From an uncultured Lachnospiraceae bacterium (GTDB lineage Bacteria > Bacillota > Clostridia > Lachnospirales > Lachnospiraceae), in NCBI GenBank assembly GCA_947626915.1, contig CANQUA010000004.1, forward strand, positions 1-64,000: a stretch of 64,000 bases of DNA, written 5' to 3'. A program made the translations under genes and the position numbers. The notes below the pieces were generated by a model, which worked only from the letters and a program-made list of their open reading frames with translations, searched no databases and was not told the DNA's origin. The stretch's first letter is position 1. Each line of letters begins with the position of its first letter. Below, one piece after another: positions 43,701-51,186 of this stretch.

Positions 43701-44253
43701 GAAGGAATGGGGCTATGAATATCTGGAGCGGATCGCCAGGCATGAGTCCGGCCATGCGCTGCTCAGCAGTCTTGCCGGCAACCGGCCCGCTTATCTGACC
43801 ATTGTCGCCCGCGGCAGTCACGGCGGTTATATGGAGCATCCGTCCCGGGAGACGGAGCCGTTGTCTACCAGGGAAGAACTGCTGGGCCGCATCCGAACCT
43901 GCCTGGGCGGCCGGGCGGCGGAAATGGTTTACTATGGCGGCAGCGACGGGCTTTCCACCGGGGCCTCGAATGATTTGCAGCAGGCGTCCAATCTCGCGTA
44001 TGCCATGCTTTGCCGTTACGGAATGGACGACCGTTTCGGTCTCTGCGCCCTGGAGGAGCCGCCGGTTCCCGCGGAGCAGATCCGCGGCCGCATCAATGAG
44101 ATATTGTCGGAGCAGATGGCGGAAGCGGTCCGCCTGATCCGGGAAAACCGCCCGAAAGCCGACCGGCTGGTGGAGGCGCTGATGCAGAAAAACAAGCTGT
44201 CGGAACAGGAGATTGCCGGGATCCTTGAGGAGGAACAGACGCGGAAAACCTGA
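40783..44253 (+). CDS. ClpA/B-like AAA+ joined to FtsH-like AAA plus M41 metalloprotease (1156 aa)
   Basis: Starts after GAGAGGAGGCAAAGAGA. Residues 1-140 resemble a Clp N-domain (SETVGAEHIFLGLLKLAELR). AAA+ domain 1 has GPPGVGKTFLAEQAAE (about 222) and ILLFDEIEKAH (about 287), the ClpA/B D2 pattern. Residues about 500-620 look like a degenerate receiver fold (ILLYGSREFADR; LALIDIAGRS). The FtsH-type AAA has GVLLYGPPGTGKTMLARAMA (about 761) and FIDEIDAIGRKRG. An M41 protease follows with HESGH (about 986) and a third zinc ligand in SNDLQQASNLAYAML. FtsH's N-terminal membrane helices are absent, so it is a soluble ATP-dependent protease. Last gene of the Ter locus; substrates unknown. Confidence 0.87.
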   Translation: MDLSLSMQFVRMRAEAEVKAAHSETVGAEHIFLGLLKLAELRAEEIFNAPEFILKAIDEDIAVIRELFAASQIDTTRTRALLRYLVSSGRPSGGDRADACCEMAAERAAGRGANVIWAQDVLAVLMEHPTDMLLQVCPFQRDGRIVKAEEPPRETEAADEMSRDFLPELTNRIRRMRAQLLSNVFGQDHVVHAFAEGMFAAEVLAASDEKRRRPRAIFVFAGPPGVGKTFLAEQAAEALEIPYKRFDMSGFADHQAYTALVGFEKSYQGAKQGTLTGFVRENPHSILLFDEIEKAHINTINLFLQILDAGRLNDRYLDEDISFRDTIIIFTSNACKTLYDGEAGENAAGIPRKTILNALETEMNPQTGQPFFPATITSRMATGWPLLFNHLQAHHLEKISGSELNRVCGLFERQYGIRVRYDELVPTALLLQEGGQADARTLRARTELFFKNEIFKVCRLWGENNFAAALKQIQSVRFSVETSKFTPEIRPLFECGEKPEILLYGSREFADRCRKELEGYVIYHAQNIRLAMDILGEKDIRLALIDIAGRSHETENSQGLYSTLVSGQYSVLLNRAEGAFDYASMSAGAIHDGTHLFRSIHERMPELPVYLLETEEFPIDSELEMSFVRAGVRGKLVEPKDDFSVFEDMLASICRELYIQSVAVRMGTERKALYFETAPRLSADQSEVEIRIRDFSIKRALAADDMDSVLDDIEKPSTRFSDVIGAQEAKEELQFFIDYLKNPRRFTAQGVQPPKGVLLYGPPGTGKTMLARAMAGESDVTFIPCVATGFVTKYQGSGPEAIRTLFKRARRYAPAVIFIDEIDAIGRKRGQVNSGHGEEMALNALLAEMDGFSVDPKRPVFLLAATNFEIEEGQGGLGVIDPALARRFDCKILVDLPTAEERELFIRAALAKVKLHLVSEGMIKRLAARSMGMSPASLSAVMETANRMVLKERSILEDSTLDEAFELTKHGSKKEWGYEYLERIARHESGHALLSSLAGNRPAYLTIVARGSHGGYMEHPSRETEPLSTREELLGRIRTCLGGRAAEMVYYGGSDGLSTGASNDLQQASNLAYAMLCRYGMDDRFGLCALEEPPVPAEQIRGRINEILSEQMAEAVRLIRENRPKADRLVEALMQKNKLSEQEIAGILEEEQTRKT

Positions 44254-44434
44254 TAGCGGGATGGGGTGTCCGGATGCCTGGGATAGATGGCGCGGCTCAG
44301 AATGGAAAATGCGGGAAGCCTTATGGTGGAATCCTGAACCTTGATATTTGGAAGGAACAGTGCGGCCCGGGACGGAATGACGCAGAAAACCTTGCGGAGG
44401 AATCCTGCATATACTAACAAAAACAGGATTCATT

Positions 44435-44575
44435 ATGGATTTTGTTGTAAGGTATTTGATCTTTGCGGGCATTACGATCCTGTCGCTGGCGGTCTCAACC
44501 GAGAAATGGATGAAGCAGTATCCCTGGCTGATCGCCGGGTATTTCCTGCTGATCGAGAGTGTGTTCCTGGTGTGA
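44435..44575 (+). CDS. 46-residue two-helix membrane protein (not in the ORF track)
   Basis: The ATG follows AGGATTCATT. The peptide begins MDFVVRYLIFAGITILSLAV, has a short polar loop (STEKWMKQYP) and a second helix (WLIAGYFLLIESVFLV). Two hydrophobic helices of even length are typical of a real small membrane protein. In the upstream 180 bases a ~23-base direct repeat (AAGCCTTATGGTGGAATCCT and AAACCTTGCGGAGGAATCCT) lies near 44312 and 44388. Function unknown. Confidence 0.5.
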   Translation: MDFVVRYLIFAGITILSLAVSTEKWMKQYPWLIAGYFLLIESVFLV

Positions 44576-44839
44576 AAGGTCTGCCGGAGGACGTTTTTGA
44601 GGGGCGGTTTGTCCGGGCTGCGCGGTTCGGGCAAACGGCTCCTTTTCGCGTCATTTCCGTTTTGTGCTCCCGGAAATGTCCAATAATTCCTGTGACAGGA
44701 CATAGGCGAAGACATTTTAACTATTTTTGTATTTGGTCTGATGGCGCTCATTGCCCTGAAAATGCAGGTGAGAATGCAGGCGGCAAAATGTGAGAGTCAG
44801 AGTCTGCCGTTTGTTCCACGTTTTATAAGGAGACATGCG

Positions 44840-45757
44840 ATGCAAAATACAGTTTTTGAAGCGATTTGTTCGTTTTTCCATGTGATGCCGGAGGGCGCCA
44901 GGCATTTGGGAGGCGGATTTTACGGGCAGGTATTTCTTGTCGAGCTTCCGGGCAACCGGCCGGTTGTCGCAAAAGTGTACCGGTTTGCGGGGCTTGCCGG
45001 GAAGGAAGCCGGGCAGCTGAAGATGCTGGCGGCTCACAGCCGGCTGCGCGTCCCCCGTGTTTTTGGCGTGGCGGAAGCGGGGCGGTTCCATGGCGCGTAC
45101 GATGTGCTGCTGATGGAATATCTGGAGGGAGTGAATGCCGGCGATCAGGACGTATCGGTCATTCCGGCTGAATTCCGGGCGCGGATCTGCGAACAGATCG
45201 TAGATAATCTGATCGGCCTGCATGAGACGGTCCATCCGGAAGGCTTTGGGCCGCTGGATGCGGAGACCTTTTATCCGAGCTGGGAGGAGTATTACAAGCC
45301 GGTTGCCCGGTCGATTGTAAAAAAGGCGCACGCGCTCCATGAAAAGGGACAGCTCACGGAAGAAGTCCTGGATCTTTTTGAAAGGTCTATCCGCTGTTTT
45401 GATGAGATCTTTGCCGGAAAGGCGACCAGGGCCAGCCTGATCCACGGCGATTACAATACCTGGAATATCCTGCTTGCTCCGGACAGAAGCTGCGCCTGCG
45501 CGATGATTGACCCTTACGGCTGCTGCTGGGCTGACAGCGAGTATGATCTGTACCAGCTGGACAATGCCAACGGCAGGGACTGGGGACTGCTGAAGCGTTA
45601 CGCCGAGAAGTGTCCGCTTTCCCCTGATTTTGCGGTAAAACGGGCGTTTTATGAACTGTATACAGAGATCAATCATTACTATGATTCCGGCGTACCCGTG
45701 ATCCGGGAGCTGGTGCAGCGGCAGGCTGGGGCGCTGGAACGCGCGCTTGCTTTGTGA
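44840..45757 (+). CDS. APH-fold small-molecule kinase
   Basis: 305 aa from the ATG preceded by AAGGAGACATGCG. Glycine-rich loop GGGFYGQVFLVEL and ATP Lys in VVAKVYRF (N-lobe), then catalytic loop IHGDYNTWNILL and metal-binding MIDPYG. This is the aminoglycoside/choline/fructosamine-kinase fold. The natural substrate may be an aminoglycoside, choline or sugar amine; the sequence does not decide. Stands alone. Confidence 0.87.
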   Translation: MQNTVFEAICSFFHVMPEGARHLGGGFYGQVFLVELPGNRPVVAKVYRFAGLAGKEAGQLKMLAAHSRLRVPRVFGVAEAGRFHGAYDVLLMEYLEGVNAGDQDVSVIPAEFRARICEQIVDNLIGLHETVHPEGFGPLDAETFYPSWEEYYKPVARSIVKKAHALHEKGQLTEEVLDLFERSIRCFDEIFAGKATRASLIHGDYNTWNILLAPDRSCACAMIDPYGCCWADSEYDLYQLDNANGRDWGLLKRYAEKCPLSPDFAVKRAFYELYTEINHYYDSGVPVIRELVQRQAGALERALAL

Positions 45758-45798
45758 TTGCCGCACGGAAATATGAGCGGTTCATTTCCTGATTTTGC

Positions 45799-45827
45799 TT
45801 GTCAGGATTCTTTTTGTGTGGTAAACT
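45799..45827 (+). promoter_or_regulatory. promoter of the Rpn-family gene
   Basis: TTGTCA, 17-base spacer, TAAACT, about 135 bases upstream of the Rpn-like start codon. Confidence 0.6.
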
Positions 45828-45962
45828 GAATCTGTCGGCGGAATGTCTGTATTCTGCCCATATCCGGTATCTGTTCGGGTTTTCCCCGGAGGATTCCAAT
45901 TTGACGAAGCAGTAGTCGGAGCGGTTCTTTGCTTGACCGCAGCCACACAAAAGGAGGTATTT

Positions 45963-47168
45963 ATGCAGCACAGAAAAAATGACGCTGCCGGCAGGAGCGC
46001 CGGCGGAAGGAAAAACCCGGAGGCCTATGAACCGTGGTATGAGGCGATGGGACCGCGTATCCCGCGGGAGGAGATTCTGGCGCAGATTTGGGAATCGCCG
46101 GAACTGACGGAGCAGTTTGAACGTCTGAGCTTGGAACGTCGGGAACAGTTCCTGGACGCGTGCAGCGGCGCGCGGGGACTGATGATTTGTTATGATCCGT
46201 TTTTTAAGTACGTATTCAGCCCGATGACGCGCCGCGACCGTCTGTCCCGATTTTTATCCAGCCTGCTGGGACGGCAGGCCCGCGTGAAGAACGTACTGCC
46301 GAACGAGGGCGGGCGGATTACGGCGAGAAGCCCGTATATCATCATGGATATCGTGGTGGAACTGGAAGACCATTCCTACGCGAACGCGGAGATTCAGCGG
46401 GAACCGTACCAGTTTCCGGGGGAACGGGCCGCCAGCTATTCCAGCGACCTGGTCCTGCGGCAGTACACGTCGCTTGGAAGAAACAGCGGGGAGAATGCGC
46501 TGGCACGCTATAAGAAAATGCAGAATGTGTATACGATCGTGATCATGCAGAAGAGTTCGGCAGAGTTTCACAGACATCCGGAGGCGTACATTCATCATGG
46601 AAAACAGGTCTTTGACACCGGGCTGGATTTGCCTCTTCTGCAGGAATATATCTTTGTTCCTCTTGACCTTTTCCGCGAAAAGCTTCATAATAAAAATATC
46701 GAAACGGAACTGGAGGCATGGCTGGGATTCCTGGCATTTGATGATCTGGAGCGGATCTGGGAGATCAGCCATTTTGACCCGGTATTCGAGGAAATGTACC
46801 ATGACCTGTCGGAATATCGGAGAGACGCCGGGGAGGTGCTGGGAGTGTTCTCGGAAATATTGTATGAGATGGACGTAGAGGCGGCGCAGTATCAGAGTAA
46901 TGAAGCGAAAAAGCAGCTGAAAGAACAGATCGCGGCGCTGGAGGAAGAAAAAGTGCAGCTGGAGGAAGAAAAAGTGCAGCTGGAGGAGGCAAATGTGCAG
47001 CTGAAGGAGAAGAAAGTGCAGCTGGAAGAGGAAAATGTCCGGCAGGAGGCGAAAATTACCGAGCTGGATGAAGAAAACGCTCAGCTGAAACGGCAGCTTG
47101 CCCGGATGGCACAGTTGGAGGCTGAGCTGGAAAGGCTGCGCGGAAACAGAGAAGGGGAAACTCCTTAA
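45963..47168 (+). CDS. Rpn/PD-(D/E)XK transposase-family nuclease with C-terminal coiled coil
   Basis: 401 aa from the ATG after AAAAGGAGGTATTT. The N-terminal 250 residues match the Rpn/YhgA-like family: YDPFFKYVFSP, SPYIIMDIVVELEDHSYANAEIQRE (the PD-(D/E)XK core) and ERAASYSSDLVLRQY. A ~90-residue coiled coil of near-identical seven-residue units (EEKVQLE) follows and ends the protein. Such proteins are DNA endonucleases promoting recombination; the repeat region varies between relatives by unit gain and loss. Confidence 0.87.
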   Translation: MQHRKNDAAGRSAGGRKNPEAYEPWYEAMGPRIPREEILAQIWESPELTEQFERLSLERREQFLDACSGARGLMICYDPFFKYVFSPMTRRDRLSRFLSSLLGRQARVKNVLPNEGGRITARSPYIIMDIVVELEDHSYANAEIQREPYQFPGERAASYSSDLVLRQYTSLGRNSGENALARYKKMQNVYTIVIMQKSSAEFHRHPEAYIHHGKQVFDTGLDLPLLQEYIFVPLDLFREKLHNKNIETELEAWLGFLAFDDLERIWEISHFDPVFEEMYHDLSEYRRDAGEVLGVFSEILYEMDVEAAQYQSNEAKKQLKEQIAALEEEKVQLEEEKVQLEEANVQLKEKKVQLEEENVRQEAKITELDEENAQLKRQLARMAQLEAELERLRGNREGETP

Positions 47169-47236
47169 TATATCAATACGGTGCGCCTGCTGTAACTGCT
47201 TGCAAAAATCTGTCGGACGCGCCGGGAGGTATTTCG

Positions 47237-47617
47237 ATGAAGATAACGAAAATGTCAAGGGTCGTTTTTCCAAAGCAGGCGAACCAGCGGGGCGCTCTGT
47301 TCGGCGGGGAGCTGATGGCGTGGATGGACGAGGTGGCTGGCGTCACGGCAAGACGGTTCGCCGGCTGCGATATCGTGACGGCGGCGGTGGAGAAGATCCA
47401 GTTTTACCGTCCGATCCCTGTGGGCTCTTTTGTGGATGTGACCGGGGAGGTGGTTCATGTGGGCCATACCTCCATGCGGATCCGCGTGGCCGCCACGATG
47501 GAAGATCCGGACGGGGGCGGGGAGGAAACGCTGATGGCTGACGCCGTTTTTATCTATGTGGCGGTCGATGAAGAAGGGCGGCCGCAAACCGTGGGGCGAA
47601 CGCTTGAAAAAGCGTAA
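47237..47617 (+). CDS. acyl-CoA thioesterase, hotdog fold
   Basis: 126 aa after GGGAGGTATTTCG. Typical YciA/BFIT-like start VFPKQANQRGALFGGELMAW with the DEVAGVTA catalytic region (Asp) and QFYRPIPVGSFVDVTGEVV. It hydrolyses acyl-CoAs in the cytoplasm. Confidence 0.92.
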   Translation: MKITKMSRVVFPKQANQRGALFGGELMAWMDEVAGVTARRFAGCDIVTAAVEKIQFYRPIPVGSFVDVTGEVVHVGHTSMRIRVAATMEDPDGGGEETLMADAVFIYVAVDEEGRPQTVGRTLEKA

Positions 47618-47633
47618 ACCGGGCGCGCGTATG

Positions 47634-47705
47634 GAAGCAGGCGGGAAACTTTATATTAAAGCAGGCGGGAAACTTCGTATTAAAACAGGCAGAAACCTTG
47701 CATTG
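47634..47705 (+). repeat. 24-bp tandem repeats after the thioesterase gene
   Basis: Units GAAGCAGGCGGGAAACTTTA, AAAGCAGGCGGGAAACTTCG and AAAACAGGCAGAAACCTTGC follow one another at 24-base steps; a partial copy comes later (AAAGAAACCTTGCATTG). The stretch from 47706 to 48059 shows no convincing gene; the 81-codon ORF there lacks a family and a ribosome-binding site. Confidence 0.7.
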
Positions 47706-48059
47706 TAATTGAAAGAAACCTTGCATTGGACAGGTTACAGGGTTTATCCGGGTTCGGCGATTGATATGGTCAGAAACAGTTTTCATGAAAGGGACCGCCG
47801 CGGAAAGAGCGGAATCCCGGTTAATTCTGCATCGTTCTTAATGAAGGGGAACGGACGACGGGGTCATTGGAAAGCATTGTTTAGAAAGAGGATGCGGAAT
47901 GATCGGGCAAAAGCGGTTTTGGGCGGTGGTTCCGGTCAAAGGAACGCAGCTTAGAATGACCGATGCTGTCATGGGCTTTATTAAGCCGGCTGAACAAAGT
48001 TTATTTCGTGATCAGGGTACGTTTCACGTAGCGAATAGATTATAGGAGGGAAAGAGGGT

Positions 48060-50444
48060 ATGTCGCAGCAGACGGCAGCAAATATCATACAGGGAGAGCA
48101 TTATCGTTTCAGTATCTTAACGGACCGCCTGATCCGCATGGAATACAGCGAGGCGGGCATATTTACGGACCGGGAGACGCAGGTAGTGGTGAACCGCGAT
48201 TTTCCGGCGGCGGCGTTTGAGACGGAGGAAACCGCGGCGTGCCTGCGGATCGAGACGGCGGCGCTGCGTCTGGAATATAATAAGCAGGCATTTTCGCCGG
48301 AAGGACTGCGCATTTCCTTTAAGGGGCCTTATGCGAAATATTCTTCCGGGTGGAAATACGGAGACCGGCCCCGCGATCTGGGCGGCACGGCGCGGACCCT
48401 GGACGGTGCGGACGGAGAGATTCCCCTGGAGCATGGGATCCTTTCCGCCAGGGGCTGGTCGGTTCTGGACGACAGCCGCTCTCTGCTTTTGACGGAAAGC
48501 GGCGGGATCGCGCTGAGAGAGGATCAGGGGGCCGTCGATCTTTATTTCTTCGGTTATGGCAGGGATTACCTGGCATGTCTGGCGGATTTTTACCGTCTGA
48601 CGGGGCCGGTGCCGCTGCTGCCCAGATTTGCGTTTGGCAACTGGTGGAGCCGATATCATCGGTATTCGGAGGAGAGTTATCTGCAGCTGATGGACCGGTT
48701 CCGGCAGGAGGAGATCCCGCTTACGGTGGCGGTCATCGACATGGACTGGCATCTGACCCGGATCGATCCGAAATATGGTTCCGGCTGGACGGGCTATACC
48801 TGGAACCGGGAATTGTTTCCGGAGCCGGAGCGTTTCCTCAGAGCGCTGCATGAGCGCGGCCTGAAAACGACGCTGAACGTGCATCCCGCGGACGGCGTGC
48901 GTGCGTTTGAGGACGCGTATCCTGCGTTTGCGGCCTATATGGGAGTCGATACGGCGCGGGAGGAACCGGTTAAATTTGAGCCCGGCAATGAGCGGTTCAT
49001 GCAGGGCTATTTTGCGTACGTCCATCATCCGCTGGAGGAGCAGGGCGTGGATTTCTGGTGGATCGACTGGCAGCAGGGAACCAATTCCGACGTAAAGGGT
49101 CTGGACCCGCTGTGGATCCTGAATCACAGTCATTTTATGGATTCCCGGAAACGTCATGGGAGAGGGCTGATCTTTTCACGGTACGGCGGGCCGGGGAGCC
49201 ACCGCTATCCGGTCGGCTTCTCCGGAGACACGATCGTCAGCTGGAAAAGTCTGGAGTTCCAGCCCTATTTTACAGCGACGGCATCCAATATCGGCTACGG
49301 CTGGTGGAGCCATGATATCGGCGGCCATATGCGGGGCGTAAGGGATGACGAACTGGCGGTCCGCTGGTTGCAGTTCGGCGCGTTCTCCCCGATTCTGCGG
49401 CTTCACAGCAGCAATGAGATGTTTAACGGGAAAGAACCCTGGCGTTATAATCGGATCGCAGAGGAAGTCATGAAAACCTTTCTGCGGCTGCGCCATCGGA
49501 TGATCCCGTATCTGTATACAATGAACCTGCGGGCGAGCCGGGACGGACAGCCGCTGATCTGGCCGCTGTATTACCGGTACCCGGAGGCTCCGCAGGCTTA
49601 CCGCTATAAAAATGAATATTATTTCGGATCGGAGCTTCTGGTCTGCCCGGTAACCTCTCCCGCGGACCGGCAGTCGAACTGCGCGGTCAGCTGCGGCTGG
49701 CTGCCGGACGGGCTGTGGACCGATTATTTTACGGGAATGGTTTATGACGGGGGCCGGGAAATGGACTTCTGCCGCGGGATCGAATCCCTGCCGGTCTTTT
49801 TGAAAGGCGGCGGGATCCTGGTTCTGGACGGGCGAGCGGCCGGCAATGAGACGGACCTGCCGCAGACCCTGGAGATTGCGGTGAGCGCGGCAGCGGACGG
49901 AAGCTTTACGCTCCGGGAGGACGACGGGGCGGAAGCGGATTACCGGGAGGAGGCCTGGGCCGCCACCGAAATGCGGGTGGAAAGCGGGGAGGATGCGGTA
50001 TTTACCATCGAGCCGCCGGCCGGCAACCTGCGTATTCTTCCGGAAAAGAGAGGTTACATACTGAGGGTATATGGGCTTGCCCATGGGACGGAGCCGCAGA
50101 TCTGTGCGGACGGGGAGCCGCTGGCGGGCTGCATTTGCAAATATGATGAGGAAAAAGGGATTTGGAATCTGACGCTGCCGGAAGTCCGGACCGGGAGCCG
50201 GATCCGCGTATGTCTGCCGGATGCGCATCTTCACGACAACCAGAGAATGGAGCGCATTTTCTCTTATCTGGACCGGACGCAGACAGATTTCGGAACGAAA
50301 TCGGATATCTATCAGATTGCGGAGAAGGCAGAGCAGGGCGTTCCGCTGGCGTACGTTCTGGGCGAACTGCAGCGGCTGAACGTCAGAAAAGAGCTTCTCG
50401 GACCGGTCACGGAGATTCTGCTGGCAAGGGCAGACGGCCGGTGA
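48060..50444 (+). CDS. glycoside hydrolase family 31 (alpha-glucosidase/alpha-xylosidase)
   Basis: 794 aa with ATAGGAGGGAAAGAGGGT upstream. The GH31 barrel is clear: VAVIDMDWH, WTGYTWNRELFPEPERFL, the nucleophile strand FWWIDWQQGTN (Asp about 335), and acid/base region GFSGDTIVSWKSLEFQPYF (Asp about 388). GYGWWSHDIGGH closes the site. No signal peptide, so it should act inside the cell on imported oligosaccharides. The C-terminal beta domain and a ~60-residue helical tail (YQIAEKAEQGVPLAYVLGEL) follow. Confidence 0.92.
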   Translation: MSQQTAANIIQGEHYRFSILTDRLIRMEYSEAGIFTDRETQVVVNRDFPAAAFETEETAACLRIETAALRLEYNKQAFSPEGLRISFKGPYAKYSSGWKYGDRPRDLGGTARTLDGADGEIPLEHGILSARGWSVLDDSRSLLLTESGGIALREDQGAVDLYFFGYGRDYLACLADFYRLTGPVPLLPRFAFGNWWSRYHRYSEESYLQLMDRFRQEEIPLTVAVIDMDWHLTRIDPKYGSGWTGYTWNRELFPEPERFLRALHERGLKTTLNVHPADGVRAFEDAYPAFAAYMGVDTAREEPVKFEPGNERFMQGYFAYVHHPLEEQGVDFWWIDWQQGTNSDVKGLDPLWILNHSHFMDSRKRHGRGLIFSRYGGPGSHRYPVGFSGDTIVSWKSLEFQPYFTATASNIGYGWWSHDIGGHMRGVRDDELAVRWLQFGAFSPILRLHSSNEMFNGKEPWRYNRIAEEVMKTFLRLRHRMIPYLYTMNLRASRDGQPLIWPLYYRYPEAPQAYRYKNEYYFGSELLVCPVTSPADRQSNCAVSCGWLPDGLWTDYFTGMVYDGGREMDFCRGIESLPVFLKGGGILVLDGRAAGNETDLPQTLEIAVSAAADGSFTLREDDGAEADYREEAWAATEMRVESGEDAVFTIEPPAGNLRILPEKRGYILRVYGLAHGTEPQICADGEPLAGCICKYDEEKGIWNLTLPEVRTGSRIRVCLPDAHLHDNQRMERIFSYLDRTQTDFGTKSDIYQIAEKAEQGVPLAYVLGELQRLNVRKELLGPVTEILLARADGR

Positions 50445-50524
50445 CGGGAAAGACTGGCAGACCGGAGGCAGGAGTGCTATTGTCCGCCATAAGGGAAGGA
50501 GCAGACATGTTCTGACAGTCCGGA

Positions 50525-50569
50525 GTATGAAAATAGCTGCAGCCGCAGTTACGGCAGCTGCTTTCATAC
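50525..50569 (+). terminator. long hairpin after the GH31 gene
   Basis: GTATGAAAATAGCTGC pairs with GCAGCTGCTTTCATAC at 14 of 16 positions around a 13-nt loop. It is followed by TTCTTC, not a clean T run, so it is a probable but imperfect terminator or RNA-stabilising stem. Confidence 0.55.
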
Positions 50570-50591
50570 TTCTTCAGAAACAGGATGGGGA

Positions 50592-50614
50592 ATCCCTTAC
50601 AGGCTGTAAGGGAT
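50592..50614. promoter_or_regulatory. 23-bp perfect palindrome upstream of the nitroreductase gene
   Basis: ATCCCTTACAG-G-CTGTAAGGGAT, 11-bp perfect arms, 38 bases before the start codon. It looks like a dimeric repressor operator or an RNA hairpin in the 5' leader. No regulator gene adjoins it. Confidence 0.6.
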
Positions 50615-50651
50615 ATGAACCATAAATACATTGCAGTAGGAGGTTACAAAG

Positions 50652-51173
50652 ATGAACGATGTATTGAAAGCGATCGAGAGACGCAGTTCCACCAGAGGCT
50701 ACAAGGCGGAACGTCCGACGAAGGAAGAGCTGGACAGCCTGATCCTTGCGGGACTGCAGGCCCCGACGGCGGCCAACCGGCAGGAGGTTCACATTTCGGT
50801 TCTGGACGGTTCCGATCCGATCCTGGCGGAGATCGAGGCGGAGCGGACAAAAGGAATGGTTCCGCCCCACAACTTCTATTATGAAGCGCCCGTTGTCATG
50901 GTATTGAGCGGCGACAGCAGCTTCCGCTGGTCGGCGGTGGACGCGGGGATTGCCGTGGAGAATATTTGCCTGGCGGCGGAGGGCCTGGGCCTGGGGAGCC
51001 TGATCATCGGATGTATCCGCGACGCGCTGTCCGGAGAGAAAAAAGAGTATTTCGCGAAAGCGCTCAAGTTCCCGGAAGGTTACGAATATCAGGTTGCGGT
51101 TGCCGTAGGTTACAAGGCGGTTACGAAAGAACCCCATACCTACGACAGGGAAAAGAACGTATCCTGGGTGTAA
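50652..51173 (+). CDS. nitroreductase-family flavoprotein
   Basis: 173 aa after AGTAGGAGGTTACAAAG. The nitroreductase fold: IERRSSTRGYKAERPTKEEL (FMN phosphate-binding Arg-Arg-Ser), GLQAPTAANRQ (APS/TAxNxQ motif), DAGIAVENICLAAEGLGLGS and VAVGY near the end. It should use FMN and NAD(P)H to reduce quinones or nitro compounds. It may be co-transcribed with the RraA-like gene 13 bases downstream. Confidence 0.92.
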   Translation: MNDVLKAIERRSSTRGYKAERPTKEELDSLILAGLQAPTAANRQEVHISVLDGSDPILAEIEAERTKGMVPPHNFYYEAPVVMVLSGDSSFRWSAVDAGIAVENICLAAEGLGLGSLIIGCIRDALSGEKKEYFAKALKFPEGYEYQVAVAVGYKAVTKEPHTYDREKNVSWV

Positions 51174-51186
51174 GGAGAACCGCGGC

